NCBI GenBank assembly: GCA_035362115.1
Contig: DAOSDD010000238.1
Span: 1-6,491, forward strand
Source: DUMC01 sp035362115
GTDB lineage: Bacteria; Bacillota; Clostridia; Acetivibrionales; DUMC01
DNA: 6,491 nt
Direction of reading: 5' to 3'
The notes beneath the pieces were generated by a model, which worked only from the letters and a program-made list of their open reading frames with translations, was not told the origin of the DNA and did not search any database. Below, piece by piece: positions 4,220 to 6,491 of this stretch (position 1 is the stretch's first letter; the number at the start of each line of letters is the position of its first letter). A program made the position numbers and the translations under genes.

Positions 4220-6491
4220 ATGGATAAAGCTGCTACTAATGCTATTGATAATATTGATAATATTGATAAAGTTGTACATAGAATATCAGTCAGAAATCTG
4301 GTCGAATTTATTCTTCGATCAGGCGATATAAATTTGGGTGGTTATATATCAAGCCAGATGATGCATGAAGGAACCATGATCCACAAGAAAATCCAGAAGG
4401 AAGCTAGCGATGATTATAAAGCTGAAGTAAGGCTTTCCCTAACAAGGGAATATAACGATTATATATTGGAAGTAAGTGGTATTGCTGATGGAGTGGTCAC
4501 TACTAAAGAAGGGGTAACAATCGATGAAATTAAAACAGTCTCCGTTCCACTCGATTATATAGATGGAGATTACAGCCCCATGCACTGGGCTCAGGCTAAA
4601 TGCTACGCATATATCCATGCTGCTCAGTCAGGAATAGACAAAATATATATCAGGTTGACGTATTTCAACACTGAGACCAAAAAAATGAAATATATAATAA
4701 AGGAATTCTCCTACTGTGAGCTGGAATCATTCTTTAATGAATTAATTAGAATGTATTCAATTTGGTCTGGGTTTATAGTTAACCATAAAAAAGACAGGGA
4801 TGATTCAATTTCAAGGCTGCTATTTCCCTATAAATCATACAGAAAAGGCCAAAGAGATTTAGCTGTCTCAGTATATTATGCAATAAGGGATAAAAGTAAA
4901 TTATTTGCAAGAGCCCCAACAGGTATCGGAAAGACTATATCTGTCCTATTTCCATCACTCAAAGCACTGGGAAATGGTATGGGTGAGAAAATCTTCTACC
5001 TTACAGCCAGGACAATAACCAGGCAGGCAGCTGAAGATGCTCTTATTACTATGAGAGATAAGGGTCTTAATATAAAGCATGTAACCATTACATCGAAAGA
5101 TAAGATATGTCCTAATGAGACCCGTTCATGCAATCCTATAGATTGCATATATGCAAGAGGTCATTTTGACAGAATCAACGATGCAATCCTGGATATCCTG
5201 AAAAATGAATCAATTATAACAAGGGAAGCTATTATTTCATATTCACAGAAACACATGGTATGTCCCTTTGAATATACACTAGACATATCCAACTGGGTTG
5301 ACTGCATTGTCTGCGACTATAATTATGCCTTTGACCCCAGGGCATATCTCAGGCGCTATTTTGAAGACGGCGGAGATTATATAATGCTGGTCGATGAGGC
5401 TCACAACTTGGTTGACAGAGCCAGAGAGATGTTCTCTGTCAGCTTGACTAAAAGCGATTTTATGAAACTTAAACGTGATATTAAAGAATCTGCTCCAGAT
5501 GTGTATCGTTCATTAAATATGATAAACAAGTTCTTTATAGAATTGAGGAAGAAATTTGAGAAAAGATATGAAACATTAACCATTGACTTGCCCACTGATA
5601 TATATCAGCTTATTAACAATTTTATAGAAGAATGTGAGTCTTATCTATTTCAACACGGAAATTCAAAAATAAATGATGCTCTTCTCGAACTCTTCTTTGG
5701 CTGTCTGTCTTTTAATGCTGTTTACAGGCTTTATGACCATCGATACATAACATATATAACACGTACAGACAGTGATGTTACAATAAAACTATTCTGTATT
5801 GATCCATCACATTTGCTCAGTGAAGCATGTAAAAAAGGCAGAACCTCAATCTTTTTTTCAGCCACACTTATGCCTCTAAAATATTATTTTGATATGCTGG
5901 GTGGCGATGAATCAGACAGAGTAGCCGTTCTTCCTTCCCCATTTGACAAAAACAACATGTGTCTTATGGTAATCGGGAATCTTTCTACAAGGTATAAGGA
6001 TCGTGAAGAAAGCCTGATGGCAATTATAAACTATATTAAAAGCACTGCAGACCAAAAATTGGGTAATTACCTTGTTTTCTTTCCCTCGTTTGAATATATG
6101 AATACTGCAACTGTGCTATACAAAGAGAGCTGGCCGGATGATCAAATTATTATACAGAACAGAAGTATGACTGAGAAGGGAAGAGAAGATTTTCTATTGT
6201 CTTTTAAAGAACAGCCTGATAAAACTTTGATCGGATTTGCAGTGTTAGGTGGTATATTTTCGGAAGGTATCGATCTCATTGGTGAGAAGTTATCGGGTGC
6301 TATTATCATAGGAGTCGGTCTACCCCAGATATGTGACGAAAGAGATATTATTAAAGACTATTTCGATGAAACCAACAGAATGGGCTATGATTATTCTTAT
6401 AGGTTTCCCGGAATGAACCGGGTCCTTCAGGCGGCAGGAAGAGTTATACGAGCTGAACAGGATAGAGGATTTATAATGCTTATCGACGACC
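4220..6491 (+). CDS. PD-(D/E)XK nuclease fused to an XPD/DinG-like iron-sulfur DNA helicase, 3' end missing
   Basis: I translated 757 codons without a stop; the gene runs off the right edge, probably only tens of residues short. Residues about 18-190 form a RecB-type nuclease: G51xxxH55, Asp90 in GIADG, E103-I-K105, and Q125xxxY129, all intact. The superfamily 2 helicase follows: YRKGQ (207-211), Walker A APTGIGKT (232-239), four cysteines C297, C304, C309 and C348 expected to hold a 4Fe-4S cluster, CDYNYAFDP (365-373), DEAH box (392-395), a helical insertion at about 400-540, motif III SATL (547-550), motif V GGIFSEGIDL (677-686), and motif VI QAAGRVIR (737-744). By family knowledge it should unwind DNA 5' to 3' using ATP and cut DNA with metal ions, acting in repair or recombination. 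It has its own promoter with a LexA-like box. It differs from classic Gram-positive DinG, which carries a DEDD exonuclease domain. Codons AGA, AGG and ATA are frequent. Confidence 0.93.
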   Translation, partial: MDKAATNAIDNIDNIDKVVHRISVRNLVEFILRSGDINLGGYISSQMMHEGTMIHKKIQKEASDDYKAEVRLSLTREYNDYILEVSGIADGVVTTKEGVTIDEIKTVSVPLDYIDGDYSPMHWAQAKCYAYIHAAQSGIDKIYIRLTYFNTETKKMKYIIKEFSYCELESFFNELIRMYSIWSGFIVNHKKDRDDSISRLLFPYKSYRKGQRDLAVSVYYAIRDKSKLFARAPTGIGKTISVLFPSLKALGNGMGEKIFYLTARTITRQAAEDALITMRDKGLNIKHVTITSKDKICPNETRSCNPIDCIYARGHFDRINDAILDILKNESIITREAIISYSQKHMVCPFEYTLDISNWVDCIVCDYNYAFDPRAYLRRYFEDGGDYIMLVDEAHNLVDRAREMFSVSLTKSDFMKLKRDIKESAPDVYRSLNMINKFFIELRKKFEKRYETLTIDLPTDIYQLINNFIEECESYLFQHGNSKINDALLELFFGCLSFNAVYRLYDHRYITYITRTDSDVTIKLFCIDPSHLLSEACKKGRTSIFFSATLMPLKYYFDMLGGDESDRVAVLPSPFDKNNMCLMVIGNLSTRYKDREESLMAIINYIKSTADQKLGNYLVFFPSFEYMNTATVLYKESWPDDQIIIQNRSMTEKGREDFLLSFKEQPDKTLIGFAVLGGIFSEGIDLIGEKLSGAIIIGVGLPQICDERDIIKDYFDETNRMGYDYSYRFPGMNRVLQAAGRVIRAEQDRGFIMLIDD
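4244..4269 (+). repeat. Three tandem 9-bp units at the start of the helicase gene
   Basis: ATTGATAAT is repeated exactly twice (4244-4252, 4253-4261), followed by ATTGATAA (4262-4269), encoding Ile-Asp-Asn, Ile-Asp-Asn, Ile-Asp-Lys at residues 9-17. The unit is a multiple of three, so gain or loss would keep frame. It lies before the nuclease fold and is probably an unstructured tail. Confidence 0.85.

Noticed and set aside
5401..5595. Minus-strand 64-residue open frame inside the helicase
   Set aside because: It lies fully within the helicase coding sequence, opposite the DEAH-box region and helical insertion, without a promoter or ribosome site.

Overview
The window looks like chromosomal DNA from a low-GC, Gram-positive bacterium, most likely a member of the Clostridia. 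This rests on the A+T-rich sequence, strong purine-rich Shine-Dalgarno sites, near-consensus sigma-A type promoters, heavy use of AGA/AGG/ATA codons in the rightmost gene, and the protein families present. The genus cannot be fixed from sequence alone. The window holds two divergent transcription units separated by a 277-bp regulatory region.

Left unit (minus strand, read from about 4039 down to 1 and beyond): five genes for ABC-2 type exporters of the NatA-like/COG4586 ATPase plus COG4587/COG3694 permease class. In transcription order they are ATPase A (2965-3942), permease A (2098-2889), permease B (1277-2092), ATPase B (236-1213) and the first 72 codons of permease C (1-218). ATPase A with permeases A and B forms a complete exporter: one nucleotide-binding protein and two different six-helix permeases. 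ATPase B and permease C look like the start of a second, paralogous module, so the locus appears to be a tandem duplication whose last gene or genes lie left of position 1. The substrate cannot be told from the sequence. A good promoter (TTGACA, 18 bp, AATAAT on the minus strand) lies at 4046-4075.

Right unit (plus strand, 4220 to beyond 6491): one long gene, open at the right edge, for an XPD/DinG-like iron-sulfur superfamily 2 DNA helicase with an intact RecB-type PD-(D/E)XK nuclease domain fused at its N-terminus. Its promoter (TTGACT, 18 bp, TATAAT) is followed at once by CGAACATGGGTTCG, a close match to the Gram-positive LexA/DinR SOS box. This suggests a DNA-damage-inducible nuclease-helicase.

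There are no RNA genes, mobile elements, CRISPR arrays or clear rho-independent terminators. I see no wholly unknown system. The points most worth a second look are the SOS-box-controlled nuclease-helicase, the duplicated ABC module, and a 13-bp direct repeat with a 21-bp period between two of the transporter genes.
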